Origin: Dastarcus helophoroides
Lineage: Eukaryota > Arthropoda > Insecta > Coleoptera > Bothrideridae
Direction: 5' to 3'
Length of the DNA stretch: 64,000 nt
NCBI GenBank assembly: GCA_028583605.1
Contig: CM053327.1
Span: 23,423,629-23,487,628 of the forward strand
A program made the translations under genes and the position numbers. The notes under the pieces were generated by a model, which saw only the letters and a list, made by a program, of their open reading frames with translations, did no database searches and was not told where the DNA came from. Below are positions 11,663-24,929 of the stretch, in pieces; the first letter of the stretch is position 1, and each line of letters begins with the position of its first letter.

Positions 11663-13379
11663 TGAATCTAAATAACAACGAGGTGAAACAAATTTCCAAA
11701 TCAAGAAAAAAGATCGACATTGCAAGACAAAATCGAAAATTACTTACAGGGAAATAATCAGGATTTCCGAAAAATGGATAATAATGTAAGGTTAAAAAAT
11801 AAATTTTTAAACTAGGACGTTTGAAAAGAAAGTAAAACTTCGATGCAGTAATCCCCAAATTTCATTAAAAAGAAGACGAAATTTCGAGTAAAAATTATAT
11901 AATGTAGATGAACACTAAAAAAGGTTTTTTGATCGTTCATCCCGTAAAGATGAATGAAAACTTTTAAAATTAGGAATCTAGAATCTGGCATTTAGGCTTC
12001 TGTTTCTAAACAAGTCAGTTGCATCGGAGTTTTTGGAAATTCATCTCTTAAGGGATATCGATGATAAAGTTCAAGGGCATCATTTTTTAAGTTAAAAATA
12101 TGGCTTAGGAAAACTCAGATAGTTTCAGAGTTGTTGCAATTTACCAATATAAAATTTCATCAGGTATAGGGATAGTATATCTATAAAATACAGGTGGCGC
12201 AACAAAACCTAACAAAGGTATAAAAGCATTTTTTTTTCTTCGTAACAACGAGAGAGAGAGGTCAAATTGTTTGGTAGGGGGAAATAATTTTGGTGTTAAT
12301 TTTATAGTTTTGAAGACTTTAAATGGGAAGACAATTTGCACATCATTGAAACATTGTTTTGATATTCTTTTTACTAATATGGATGGCTTTTGAATTTTAA
12401 TAACTTTAAAAAATGATATTATTTGCTATATAATAAAACATGGATAAGCCGCCACTATATTGGCCACCGCGTTCTCCAGATTTGATTCCATTAGATTTTT
12501 CTCTCAGTTTCTTCTCCTTTAAAACCAAGTATTTACTTTAATAATTATATCACATTTAAAAATTATCAAAATTTTCAATTAGTAATCTAGGGCTAACTAT
12601 TGGTATTTTAAAAGAGCGCATGTCATTTTTATTATACTACCTATATTATCTAGCATTTTATATTAAATTATAATACTCACGTTTTTGAAATAGCCAAAGT
12701 AAACCGAATAATGCAAAATTCGCTACATGCGAAACGACATAAATTTAATGAAAAAAATTGACATTATTTTTGACACATTGTTTTAAAGGTTATAATTAAG
12801 AACAAGAAAATGCGGCAAATAAATGAAAAATATACTCATTTAAATGCACTAATTTAGGACAGAATATAGAAAGATTTTGTAAAAATTGCAGTATAAATAA
12901 ACGCATATTTTCGTTACTTAATATATGTGTACATAGAGAGAGAAAAGGTAATTCTAATAAAAAAGATTATCCCGAAAACGGTAAGATATACTACATCAGT
13001 TAAATTGGGGCAAAGTTTCATAATTTGGTGACCAGTAATATGCCGTCGAGAAATCCAGAATATTTCTTGCTGCTCTTGAGATTTTTGAAAAAAAAGTAAA
13101 CTTTTGGATTTTTGTTTTTATTCTTGCTTTGCGTTATTTAAAGAGTAACCGAAAACCTAAACCACTTTTTCCTTTGGCATTACTTATCCTTTACAAGATA
13201 CCCTGAAGATTTTTTTTTCGCTATCATCATCAAGTACGTTATTTTAAATACGGACATATAATTTTTATTACCTCTCTATGTAACCAAGTAAACTGTAAGA
13301 ACAATTTTAGCAATAAAATGAATCTGTTAGTAGAAATAAAAAAGGAAAATTTATTCTCAGTACATGTTTTTTTTTCTAG
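11663..13379. other. Intergenic AT-rich DNA with a small Tc1/mariner transposase relic
   Basis: Mostly AT-rich sequence without genes. On the plus strand at about 12452-12507 a short translation gives PPLYWPPRSPDLIPLDFSLS. This matches the hallmark WPPRSPDLTPLDFF motif around the third catalytic Asp of IS630/Tc1-mariner-type transposases. Only about 20 codons remain and stops follow. No terminal repeats were seen around it. The 13000-13379 portion leads into the pyrimidine tract of the possible exon at 13380. Confidence 0.55.
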
Positions 13380-13720
13380 AACAGTGCTATAAATTTCCAG
13401 GTATTCCAGCGCTAAAGGATTATAATAATAAAACTGCCTGTGAGGCCTTTTCCGCAGGATTGGCGACACATAGGGCAGCAAGAAGAGAACAGCTAAAGGG
13501 AGATCGGCTCAGGGAAAAGTCGGGGAATCAGGCTCCACTCCGATACGTAACCTACCACCCAAACGCAAAGCAAAGGGTCGATCTTTTCTCGGAGATAAAC
13601 GAACGCCCTCGACTTTTGGAGCGCGAACAGTTGCACGTCAGCCTGCGTCCCGACGCCGTCTATGATAACCCACACGCAAAGTTATATTATTTTGACCTAC
13701 TACTGAAAAATACAAAATAT
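13380..13720 (+). CDS. Probable internal coding exon of an unrecognised gene
   Basis: An open frame with distinctly higher GC and CpG than its surroundings is preceded by a strong acceptor (polypyrimidine tract then TTCTAG, ending at 13379). It is followed by a donor ATAT|GTAAGG at 13721. The translation is polar and basic, with THRAARREQLKGDRLREKSG, PLRYVTYHPNAKQRVDLFSE, and a PDAVYDNPHAK motif that resembles a Tyr-phosphorylation-type site. I do not recognise the family. An alternative acceptor (TTTCCAG at about 13400) and donor (GCAAA|GTTATA at about 13680) are possible. It may be an upstream exon of the plus-strand gene ending at 35167. A direct join to the exon at 30861 would be out of phase, so at least one intermediate exon would be needed. 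Confidence 0.5.
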
Positions 13721-14484
13721 GTAAGGTGTAACAATTTATGTAGTAACATACCAACAGTAGCAATAAAGCGATTGTATGTCTGTTTTGAAATCTGATGTGC
13801 ATCCTGCGTCTTTCATATTCTGGCTTCCGTGTGCCAATTGCGTGTCGAAATGTTTAAATTTGCGGTTGTGTGGTGATTTTAGCTTTTTAATTAATTTGTG
13901 ATGCAGCTTCTGATTGACGATTTTAATAAATCATCAAATATAAAGTAAAAAGTTTAGTGCCAATAAAATAATGAGAAATTAACTAGATATTCCCAGCATG
14001 TAAACAAGAGGAAACTGTAGGACAACATATGGTTCGTATATTATAACTTTTAATTAAATCAACTTTATAGATCACAAATTTTAAGTATATTAAACCAACA
14101 ACAATAATTGTCAATCATCTACATTTTCATTTGTACCTACACTGCCATATTAATTTAGTAAACTTACCATTAAAAAAATTTCAAAAAATGTTAATTTATA
14201 GCTACAGCTGGGTTATATCTTCAGTTAAATGCTAAAACAATAATGCGATCTTAGTTTAATCACAGTTTATGCTAAAGGTTTCCAGGATTTATATTTTAAA
14301 GAAATTTGATGCAATTATGTTCGTTAGTTTGTCAGTAGTAGATTTGGGATAGCCCCCTGTTTACACATTTTTTAAAATACTAGCTGATACCCTCGAATTC
14401 ATCTGCGTGAAAGAAGAAAAAGAATTCTTTGGACTACCTATGTTTATTTCAATTCTCCAGTTTAATGCACAAGATCACCAATAG

Positions 14485-14880
14485 ATCTTGAACATTTATC
14501 AGATTCAGAGTTTGAAAATCGATCTTATTAGATCTCGTCAGTTAGTTATATCCAATTCGAATAATAACAAACGTTCCGGCAAGTAAATACTGTAGAATCA
14601 ACAGATGTGCTTCTTGTGACTCCCAAGTACCGCCACCTATTGGTCCATAGAGAAACTGTGGACAATTTCAACAACTGTCGTATGCAAGCAGAGTGCAACT
14701 TGTGTAGTGTATAGCGTATCATTGATAACCAAACTACCAACAGCTGAACCACAAACGCTTAGCAAAACAGTTGCTCTCTGGTAAAGTCCTAGAAGATTAG
14801 CTTCTAATGCAGAGACCAGTAGGTTCGAACACTTATCAAATGCAGGGTTTCAAAACCAAAGGCCGGTTTTGATCTAAGTG
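14485..14880. repeat. Modular dispersed repeat, copy 1 (order B-C-A-B')
   Basis: It shares three blocks with 54069-54465. Block A (ACTACCAACAGCTGAACCAC...) is at about 14715-14830. Block B (GAACATTTATCAG ... TTCCGGCAAGTAAATACTG) is at about 14485-14592, and the start of a second B is at about 14830-14880. Block C (GTCCATAGAGAAACTGTGGA...) is at about 14592-14700. Here C is in the direct orientation, whereas at 54 kb it is inverted. The end of block A contains GGTTCGAAC at 14822, with a TGGTAAAGTCC at 14779. These resemble RNA polymerase III B and A boxes at normal spacing, so a SINE origin is possible but unproven. Confidence 0.6.
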
Positions 14881-15929
14881 GTATTGACTCAATAAAACAA
14901 CATTTTTGAAATTTAGCATTAGTAAAAAGCTAGCCTCTGTCTTCAGACCAATGCAATGGGGTATCCTTTATAATTAGAAAAATATTAGCATTTGTAGTTG
15001 CACAATATTAATAACTAAAAATAAATTTTATCTCGAACTAACTTTAAATTTTATTAAATGCCATTGTATTCTAAGATTGAAATATCTCTCGAAAAGAGAT
15101 CCAGACCTAAAGGAAGGAGGTTTAAGAGAATCGCGGTCAATCAATAGCGGTATTCTTATAATATAAATACTAATAGAAAGGTGCAGGAAAGAGAAAAATC
15201 CAGTAGATCTCATAATAAAAAGCACGGTTACATTTGAAGTTCTAGGTTTTAGCTTATTTAAAATGAAAAATAAAACTCTTTACTGCTCCTTTACAAAAAT
15301 ATACAAAACAGATTGAGCAGCAAAGAAAATAAACTGTTGACCCATATTTCCTTCTGTTATGAACTAGCTACAAATAAATTATTACAAATTTCACATGCAA
15401 GATGAGAGTATATCAAATAATATAAATCTAATTTATTTTTAGTTGGATTTTTTTCGCGATGTTGGCTATGAAATATTAAAACAAAAACATAACATGTTGA
15501 TTGGAAGTTTAAAATAATATATAAATCAGGAAATATTTAATTTTAAACAAAATTCATGCATTTTGCGTTTTACAGGGTGATTGTCATTTATACGGATCGT
15601 TTGATTAGCTTTATTGATTCATTTTTGTTTGATTTTCAAAGGGACACTCAAAGCTGTTTTCATTTTAAAAGATTTCTGACTTAATGTATCTTTTAAATTG
15701 AAAACTAAACTTTGCATACTTGGTACCATTAGAATAAAAAGACTTTCAATTTTCTGTGGAGTTCAAAATAGAATTTATCCGTGTAATAGTGAAAATAAAA
15801 TTGTTGACAAAACCAAAGGTTTTCTCCCAGTGAGTTGTTTTTGTAGAAGACCCATACCAGTCCATGAGTATCGAAATATGTAGCAAAAAATCGACCTTAT
15901 AAAGGAAAATTCAAGAGAGAGGAACACGC

Positions 15930-16340
15930 AGCTCATTTTGTCAGCCATACCAGAGGCGAAACTCTTTGAAAATGAAAATGACATAAAAGATTGTTAAGAC
16001 AACATAGCGCAGTAGTTGTATGTGATCCTTACCACTAGAAACAAAATTCTTCTTGTCGCTGTTTGCCATTTTTATTTCTAAAGAGTTTCTCCTCTGGTAT
16101 GGCTGATACACCGCATTAGCGAGTTACAATGCTTTTCTGTCTTAACAATCTTGTCTTTTCTGCTATTTTCATTTCAAAGAAGTTTCGTATCTGGTATAAT
16201 TGACACATGGAATTACCGTGCCCATCTGTAGTGAATTTAGTTTTTCCCTTGTTGCTGAAGTCCCCTACGATGGTGGGCGAAACATCGAACACTTTTAGTC
16301 ATTCTTTCACACTGTCCAAACCTGGAAAAATGGCTGGCCG
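15930..16340. repeat. Interspersed repeat with internal inverted copies
   Basis: The block at 15939-15983 (GTCAGCCATACCAGAGGCGAAACTC) reappears in inverse orientation at about 16068-16112 (GAGTTTCTCCTCTGGTATGG) and again at about 16160-16205 (TTTCGTATCTGGTATAATTG). The downstream part, including GATGGTGGGCGAAACATCGAA at 16269, has a related copy near 34577 with GATGGTGGGAGAAACATTGAA. Short frames here are not supported as genes. The class of element is unknown. Confidence 0.5.
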
Positions 16341-19300
16341 TGGAAATCTTCCTAACTTTATCAACGAATCATGTAATTTAAAGGGAAAGAAGTAGCTTAG
16401 AATTTTTATATATGTTGCACATTAGCCTGTTAGCTTACCACTCATTGTTATGATCATCAGACTAGGTTATGAACCGTCAGCGTCGAAGGATAGTCAACAC
16501 TGCTGATATTCAATACGTGCAATGTGGAAAAAACAAATGTTTACTTTGGTTTATCCATTTTTTAACAAAAAAAATGTATTTTAATTTCTAGTTCAATAAA
16601 GAAACCCACATGCCTTTTTGGAATTTATAAAAATATGTGAATTAATATTGTGAAAAAAAGCATATATTAGTACTGTTCAGTATATTGTACTTTACTTCTC
16701 AACATTTGTGGAGTGTACTAAATACTTTTCTTTGCACATTTTGCTTTTTCTTTCAAAGGAAATTGAGCAGAATTTCTTGCGTATTCTACTTTTTCTAAGT
16801 GCTCTAACTTATGTGGTCTAGTCACAAAAACTTTGGGCTTTAAAGAAGTTCAAAAAAGGTCTTAATATGTACGATCGTGTGATCTAGGTATCAATTCAAT
16901 AGATCACAATAATTCTATCATTTTATCTCCAAAACTACAATCATCATAAGTATCTCGATTCTTTCAGTTTTAATTAAAAAAATTTTCTTTCTGCTGTCGA
17001 ATTGTCTCCTCACTAAACAACTCGTCAACTCAAAACTCGTCAAACTTATTTATTTATACTATATACCAGTTATTTACTAAAAGTCTTCTTTTTTGTAAGT
17101 AACAAAAAAACTAGACAATCAAAATGCCCACATGAGATGTTTTGAAATTCTCATTTTATTGTTTATCCAAATTTGAATAAATATATGGGGTGCAGAACTT
17201 GAAATAGAAATGTTAGGATTTAGGATTATACTGAATTTGTTTTTCATTAGGAAGGTACTGTATATACAAAGCTATGAATTAAAGTCAATAACATTTTAAT
17301 CTAAACCAAACTAATCAATTTATTTTACTAAATAGATAAGCGAATTAGAACTACGAGAGTTTCATAGAAATGAGTATGTCCTTTTAAAATCGATTAATTT
17401 CAGCTAGCAAGTGTAAAGCTTAGAAATTAATAGCTGTATAATATGTGTGCTCATCACTCTGTTAAATACATTATTTATTGATTAATTTGTCATGTCGTGG
17501 TGCCATGAATTCATATGCTATCAAAATTACAATAGGTTAGGCAAAACGCCGTAATTGAGTTTTACGTGTCTATGTACAAATTACCTACTGTTGCAGAAAT
17601 TTAAATCCCCCAATAGTTAATTCATTAATAAGAATCTGTTTGATAAATTTTTATAATTATTATTAGAATTATTCAGAATAAAAACATAATTCATTTAATC
17701 TTATTTTTAGAGAAAAGTAAATGAATGAGAAAGTAAATATACTGAAAAGAGATTTTAATTTATTAATTCCAAATTATTTACTATTGAAACAGCTAACAGC
17801 TGACTTGCACAATAACGGTGTATAAAGCAGTGATATTTGGACAGGGGGAACGCAGATTAGGGTTGTCAGATTTCCCCTATTTCAGACCAAAAAAATGTTT
17901 TATTCTTTCTCTCGTATCTTCTTCCCCCTTCTCCAGAAATATTATCAAGTATAGAAAAAGTTTTCCTTAGTGTGTTGCTGTCATTTCTTTTCGACATGTT
18001 CACGTATGTTCCAAGCAGCACTTGGCAATTGCCACCGTCAGTCACGATTTAATGTGCCAGCCGATACAGTTGATGATGATGATGCTCATGGCATCAACAA
18101 TTTTTCTACCAGACTCGGCTTATTTCTTAGCTCAGAGCAATGTGTAAACATCCATAAGTCAGACAAAGAAGAAGAACTATAGAATAAGGTTATATTGAAT
18201 TCAAAGAGTAATTGATAACTCAATTTTCTACAAATCAATTAAAATTTATTATTTTTTAATAATCATCTCCATAATCTCCTTTTTTGATCGTCTACATAGA
18301 TAGTGGGGAAGGCAAAGTATAAGGACCTTTTTTACAATATAACTGTTTAAGATAAGATAAGATATTTGCGAAAAACTCATTTTCATGATCTTTGACAAGA
18401 AAAAGTTAAAATGTCAAATTTGGAGACTTGAGATGAAATTCCACTAGAATGCGAATTTGCCATATTTTATAGTCAGACATATTGCTCATCAACATTATAA
18501 CAAAACACCGTAATAATGTAAAAAAGTTATAAATATAATGCAGAATAAAGAATAAAAGTGCTCGACGGGTGGTCCAAAATTTAAACCTTTTCTTCTCTCT
18601 CTCTGATCTCTGTTCTACATTTTAACAATCGGATATTAGATGTTAACACACTTTTAAAGCTGCAAAATGCGTCGATTTCGAGAAAATTCGTATAAATCAT
18701 GCAAATATAAATTTTAAGCTTCTGACACAGAATGAACTAAAATAGGCTACAGATAAAGCATGTAAATCTTGGATCATTAAACATTCCAACGTCGAATCAA
18801 TACAAATATTGGAAGATGTATTGTTTACATCAACACATTTTGATCTCATATTTTATAAATTTAGGATATATCCTTCAGAAGCTCTGACCTGATGAAATGT
18901 TTAGTTTTTTTACGTCTTGCCAAGACAAGATCAGATACATTATGTTTAATTTGTTTTCAGTGTATCGCATCAATTTTTTACGACAATATGAGTCTTGATT
19001 GACAGTGAAAACAAAAGTAAGCAAAACCCAATTTCTTCATTTTCCGAATCATTAATTATATCTACAATAATAAAGAATCAATAAGATATCAACTAAACAT
19101 TTTGACATTTTGAAATATTCATACTGCTGGGCCCTTAAAAACGAAATAAAGTCAATGACTCTCAGGAAAGTTATTTTTTCGAAAAACAAACCAGGTCCAT
19201 TTTTGATCGAAGGGAGACATCTTTTCGCATGCATTTTTTGCTAGAGACTTTACCCCCCTACGGAGAAGAGCAACTCTCCAAAAAGAGGGTTTAAAAAGTA

Positions 19301-20799
19301 TCTAAATAACCGTGTTTTATTATTATTTTTTTATTTGACCGCCTAATTTCGAAGACACAAGTTGTTAAAAAAATTCTTTTTACAAATTTATTTGTATATT
19401 GCATGTCATCGAAATAAGTGTTCAAATTGATGACCTCCAACTTAGAGCTTATTCCATTGTTATTGCGATGATGCGATACATACATTTTTCAAAACATCGT
19501 TCATAACTTTGTCACATGTAAAATGGACTCCATTCAAAATTTGAAGAATTTTTATTTCACTTCGTTTATTTGATAAATGTTGATGTCCAATGAAATGCAA
19601 CCAGTGATTCACGAGAATATAAGAAGTGTTTTTCGAGAATTCTCAGTTTCAGATCATTTTCTAGAATTTTTAAATAATTGAATTCCTTGTATCAACAAAT
19701 AAAGAAAATAATATAATTTTCATTAATTTAAGGTCAAATAGGAATTTTTATAAAAGATGAGTTTTTCGTGTAAATGGTAAATATAAAAGAAATTTTTCTT
19801 CTTTGGAACACACATTCTATAAAATTGCATTAATTTCCCTAAAGTAATCAAAACTTTTAATCCGCGTTGTTGATTTATAAGCAAAAAATATAAGAATCTA
19901 AATTGAGCTAAGCTACTAAACTTCAGTGTTTTCAATTTATTTTTAGATGCAGATTTTATCTGATGGTCTAAATATCGACGTCTATTAAATTAATTTAATC
20001 GTGAATCATTTCTAAGAATAAAATTATTAAAACATTTACCTGAGACCTGAGATAGTCTAACAAGACGTTTAGACACTTGGAAACGTATACATACTTTGCT
20101 AAGTATATGTTGCATATTTTGTGTCAAGAAGAAAAAAAAATACATATAATTTTGTTATTTATTGTCGAATATTATAAGATCTTTAGCATATAATGGGAAT
20201 ACATTCCTCTGACGAAAATAGTGTTATTTAAGTCAATTTACTTTGGTAGTAAATCGATAGAAGTATAAGGAAACATTTTTTGCTCTAATTTATTTATTTT
20301 TCAGGTTTTATCCCCAAATTTTGTAACAGATGTTTCTTTGAGTGATAAACACTGCTTGTTTTTATAGAAAAAACAAGGACTTTTTGAACCCATGTTCTTC
20401 AAATTCTTTTTAGCAGTAAAGATTTTCAGAAAGTATTTAGTAATTTTTAAACGGCGTTTAATTTTTGTAACAAAGGTTAAAATATACCATTTAACAAAAA
20501 ATTGTAGTTAAAATTAATGCTGCAATGTTTAGGTTACACTATAATTGCTAAATTGGAGACGAAAAATAATACATAATCAATTCAAAATGATATTAAAGTT
20601 AATACTGTCGCACTTGGAAACTGAAAATGAAAAAGATCTAAAACTAAACACTGAAACATGTGACAACATAAACGACAAACATTATTTAAGAATAACATTA
20701 AAAAATACAACATTTCATTCAAATCCTTTAAAATTCATAACTAATAAAGTCTATTAAGGAATATATAACAAGAAATATAAAATTTGCACAATATTTCTA

Positions 20800-20950
20800 T
20801 AAATATTTGCTATGATCGGACGTGGTTTCGCTTTTCGGCATCGTCGGCGGTTATAGCAGTAAATTGTTTAGCCGTTATTATGCTAACAAGCTCCATGGAT
20901 CACAGACTCCTACGAATATTTCGTTTAATCCGAATTCATTTTGGGTTTAT
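20800..20950 (+). repeat. Dispersed repeat pair, copy 1 (partner at 28.1 kb)
   Basis: Shares a diverged ~135-bp block with 28098-28231 in the same orientation. The shared landmarks are TATGATC, GATTTCGCTTTTC.. / GGTTTCGCTTTTC, TTATGCTAACAAGCTCCATGG, and CTACGAATATT. No terminal structure, open frame or RNA motif that I can assign is present. Confidence 0.5.
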
Positions 20951-21994
20951 TAGTTATGAATATTAAAGAATTCCAGAGATGCCCCAGGTATTACATTTTG
21001 AAACGGACCAAAATCTCTTTTGTTAAAAAATTTGAAAAAAATAATAAAGTATCGCAACAGCTCAGGCCTGCTACTTTTTAAGGAAGTAATTTAACACAAA
21101 GAAAAATTGACTTTAACAATATTATTTTCAGGCAAAGAATCTATTCCTGAATTATGCCTCATTGTCTATTTATGTACTACGTACTACTTTCTCTTTTAAC
21201 CCTTGGACATTTCATTTTTATAACACTAACCTGGACATGGGGTCTCACAGACTTCAATATTTGAGGGAAAACGTTGACTGCAAATACTAAAAATATTGAC
21301 AAACTAGGAGAGGGAGAAGATAAATAGTTCTTAAATGAAAGGATTTACAGTATAAAAGCTAAACTTTTATAGTAGGGAACTATAATTATTATCAAAAATC
21401 CGTAAACATGAAATTTTCAATCTTATTTGACATGAGATCACTTAAAGTAATTTTGTTAAACTTTTTTTACATAAAAGCAACAAAAATCTAGATTTTTCTT
21501 AAAGTTTATTAATAATCTAATAAAAAAACACAAAAAGTTGCCTCTAAATTATGAAGGAAAAAAATAACAATCCATCAAGATTACTAAAATTATGGACATT
21601 CCTTACAGAATGACTTTGAACATTGCATTTATATTGGCTTACTGCATACTAGACAAGTAATCATTGTCATTCTATGCACTCTTAGTGAATATAGATAACA
21701 TTTTTTTTTCCTTTCATTTTGGCCAGATTCTTGAGGATGAACATGTTCTGTATTTTTTTTTTTTTCATTGTCTAAAACTCTCTCCAAAGTTAATCTCATA
21801 TCTCTTGGCAGCGCCTTTGTTGAGATGTAAAGTCTTTGTATATGAAGGAAAACTTACGCCTTTCACAAAAAAAAACTTCTTCTACTTGTTTTATTTGGAA
21901 TTGTTCATATTCATTACGCAGGTATTGACATTATTCAAATCGAGAAATTGAAAGATTATAGTGATCATAGGCTATCTTCTAGAACGTGCGTCAG

Positions 21995-22034
21995 CTGCTT
22001 GGGTAAATTAAATGCTGCTTGGATAAACTAAATA
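21995..22034. repeat. 20-bp tandem repeat x 2
   Basis: CTGCTTGGGTAAATTAAATG is followed directly by CTGCTTGGATAAACTAAATA, with a further decayed CTTCTTG start after it. A small minisatellite with no further context. Confidence 0.6.
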
Positions 22035-24848
22035 CTTCTTGTCGGTTTCGTAAACACCTCCTTTGATAGAATTGAATCAATAAAAATACATAATTTAATG
22101 TTTTTTCATCAACATCGATTTGTTATTGTGATGCATCGAAGATATAAGGAACAAAACTTTATTTGGTCTTGTCAGTTGTGAGCATAATGTATTTTGACTT
22201 GTAAAATTGAATTGAAAGTGAAGTTGTATAATTTCTCGATCTTATGTTTCAGGAAACTCATTTTTCTTAAAATATTCTCTTTATGTGAAACGTGGACGTG
22301 GCGTCTCACAAACCCCCCCAAAATTTTGAATGGGCATGGCTTATCTAAAACAAACCGAATACATAACTTCTTTCTACATCGGCCCTTTGGTGACTAAATT
22401 CGAAGTTACTGAGACGCTGGGGCGCAGGCACCCACGAGATGTATTGATTCTCAAAAATCACTGAACCCAAGGGGTCTGTGACACCTTTTGTCCACACTTA
22501 AAAGTTAATAGTTTATCCTTGCAGCTTCAAAATTCCACAATTTGTACAAATGTTCTGTATGTTTTTTAAAGTAAATAATGAACAATAAATAGTTTTTAAA
22601 TTAAATTACATGATTTACATTTATTATGGCACCTTCAGAAAAGAAAACCGAGCAAGAGTCATTTGATTTAAAAGGGACATACATTTCGAATTGCTATTTG
22701 GGGTCAACTTTCATTTTTATTTCTTTGCATTTCAGCTGTTTTATTTATGCAAACATGAAATATTTGGAAAGCTTCTAACAGAAGGTTTAAAAGTTATTTC
22801 CTTTAGTAAACTTCGTTTTTTGATACCAACAAAACTAAAAAGCATATTGTCAAAAACTTTTCTGAGTTGTTGAAATATTTTTATTGGCGCTCTAATGGTT
22901 TTCCATTTCCATGCCTAGAAATCAATGAAGATAATCTATCTTCAGTAGTTCTTTTTACTCATATTTACCTGTCGCTTGGATTCTTGAGTCTGTGAGAAAC
23001 CCAAGCTTCCTTTATGTTCTTCTTAATTCATCCAGGGAACCAATCGCCAGTATATCATTTTTCAATTTATAGCAGCACATGCTCGTTATTTTTCATGATT
23101 GTCCTCGATCGCAGTTGTAAGGTTTTGTGCTTACTTTTTTTATTTCATTTTTATTTTTTCACCTGATAACAAACAAAAAATATATTAAAGAACCAATCAA
23201 AAATATCGTCAAGCTATTTATCACTTGAAGAAATAAAATTATTTTGTTTTTGCACAGCCTGGCCTTATAGCACCTTCGTTTGTTTTAGATCAGAATGCAT
23301 TTGGAAAAATTGAAATTTCGACTGATAAAGTGAATTCTGGTTAACTACATGAATGATCAGGCTACAGTCTTTTGGTCGGTCAATCATCAACATTGGTGAG
23401 AACCGACTTTTTCTTGCTAAAGTGGGCCAACTATGGGCTGTGGACATAGCAAGATAAATATCTATCCTAGACGACATAGAGCCAAATCTTCTACAAAGAA
23501 AACAGGTAAGAGTGATATTAAATCTATCGTTTTATAATACTTTACCTTCTTAATAAAAATACCAATTCATTTTAATGCATTATTAATATGCGATTTTACA
23601 AAATATAATGTTTCCGTTAATATCTTATCACAAGATGTTGTTGTGTTATTAGATACCTTAATTTACGGTTTGCTCAATAAAACTGAAACATCAAACATCA
23701 GTTAAAATTACCTCTTTTAACGAAACCTCGATATAACACAGTATCAATTTAAATTAAAAAAAGCTCTGACAAGGCAAAGAAAATGAACATACTGTATTTG
23801 GGTATATCTTCTCCAATTAAACACAGTGTAGGAACTTATTTTTATCGGGCAGTAGTATTTATACGTCTATTGAAAACTTTGGGCTGAAAATTCTTTAAGA
23901 GTAAATTTATTTCACACTATAATAAGAATATATAAAACTGAATGGGCGTGACGTAAAAATGGTGCTTTTTAATATTTGTTATATCGGTGGTATCGACGCA
24001 TTCAGAATTTTGAATCATCCGTTTTAACTTGTAACTGTTCAAAAGTTGGGAAATCCAATAAAAAAATAAAAGCGCAGGAAATATGTCAGAGGTTTTTCTT
24101 AATAACATGATTTACGTCAAACCAGAAAACTTCGATGTTTTGGAATCTAATTTGCCAGTTTTATATTTAAAAATGACGAGAAAATTTATTCGGTCCCAAC
24201 GTGCTGGATGGAGGTATTATCACTATTTTCTTGCCCTATTTCTCCACAGATAATGTTTTACTGTTTCACCTTCATTATAAGTAAATTAAATTAAGTAAAA
24301 TATTAAAAGATTTTTGATAATTGAAAACTTCAAAAGCTGATGCATGATCTAAATAATCAAATATTTCTTTGTTATAAAAATATATACAACCTTTTTTTTT
24401 ATATAAAGTGTTTGATAAATCCATAAAAAATATTTTAAACCTTCATATGTAGTGTGCACCACTTCAGCTTGTCCATATTGGGATCGAAAACGTTAAAGAT
24501 ACAGAATGGTTTAAATTGGAAAAAAATTGCGCTGTTATGAATTATTGGTAACACTTTTTCATAATCAAAGTAAAAAATTGCAGTTTTTTAAATTACTCTA
24601 CAATTCAAACATGATATGAAAATACACTTATCTTTGTCATTTTCCTTGTTGCAACAGTTATTTTTTTTCTTATAGATGCTCTATTGGATTTTAAGGGCAC
24701 GCAATCATATTTATTGTTGCAAATAAGGAGGCCATATCAAAAAAGCAAATTATAGGTAATTTAAATCTTCTTTTATCTTAGTTTTAATCCACCAAAAATT
24801 ACAACAATTTTCATTGGTTTTCTTAACCGCCGTAAAAATATTAAATGG

Positions 24849-24849
<1 letters not shown>

Positions 24850-24923
<74 letters not shown>
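24850..24923. repeat. (TA)n microsatellite, about 37 units
   Basis: An uninterrupted TA dinucleotide run of 74 bases in non-coding DNA. Such runs are length-polymorphic and prone to assembly error. Confidence 0.97.

Positions 24924-24929
<6 letters not shown>

Noticed and set aside
13493..13675. Minus-strand open frame opposite the CpG-rich exon.
   Set aside because: The plus-strand frame is longer, has flanking acceptor and donor sites, and a more natural composition.
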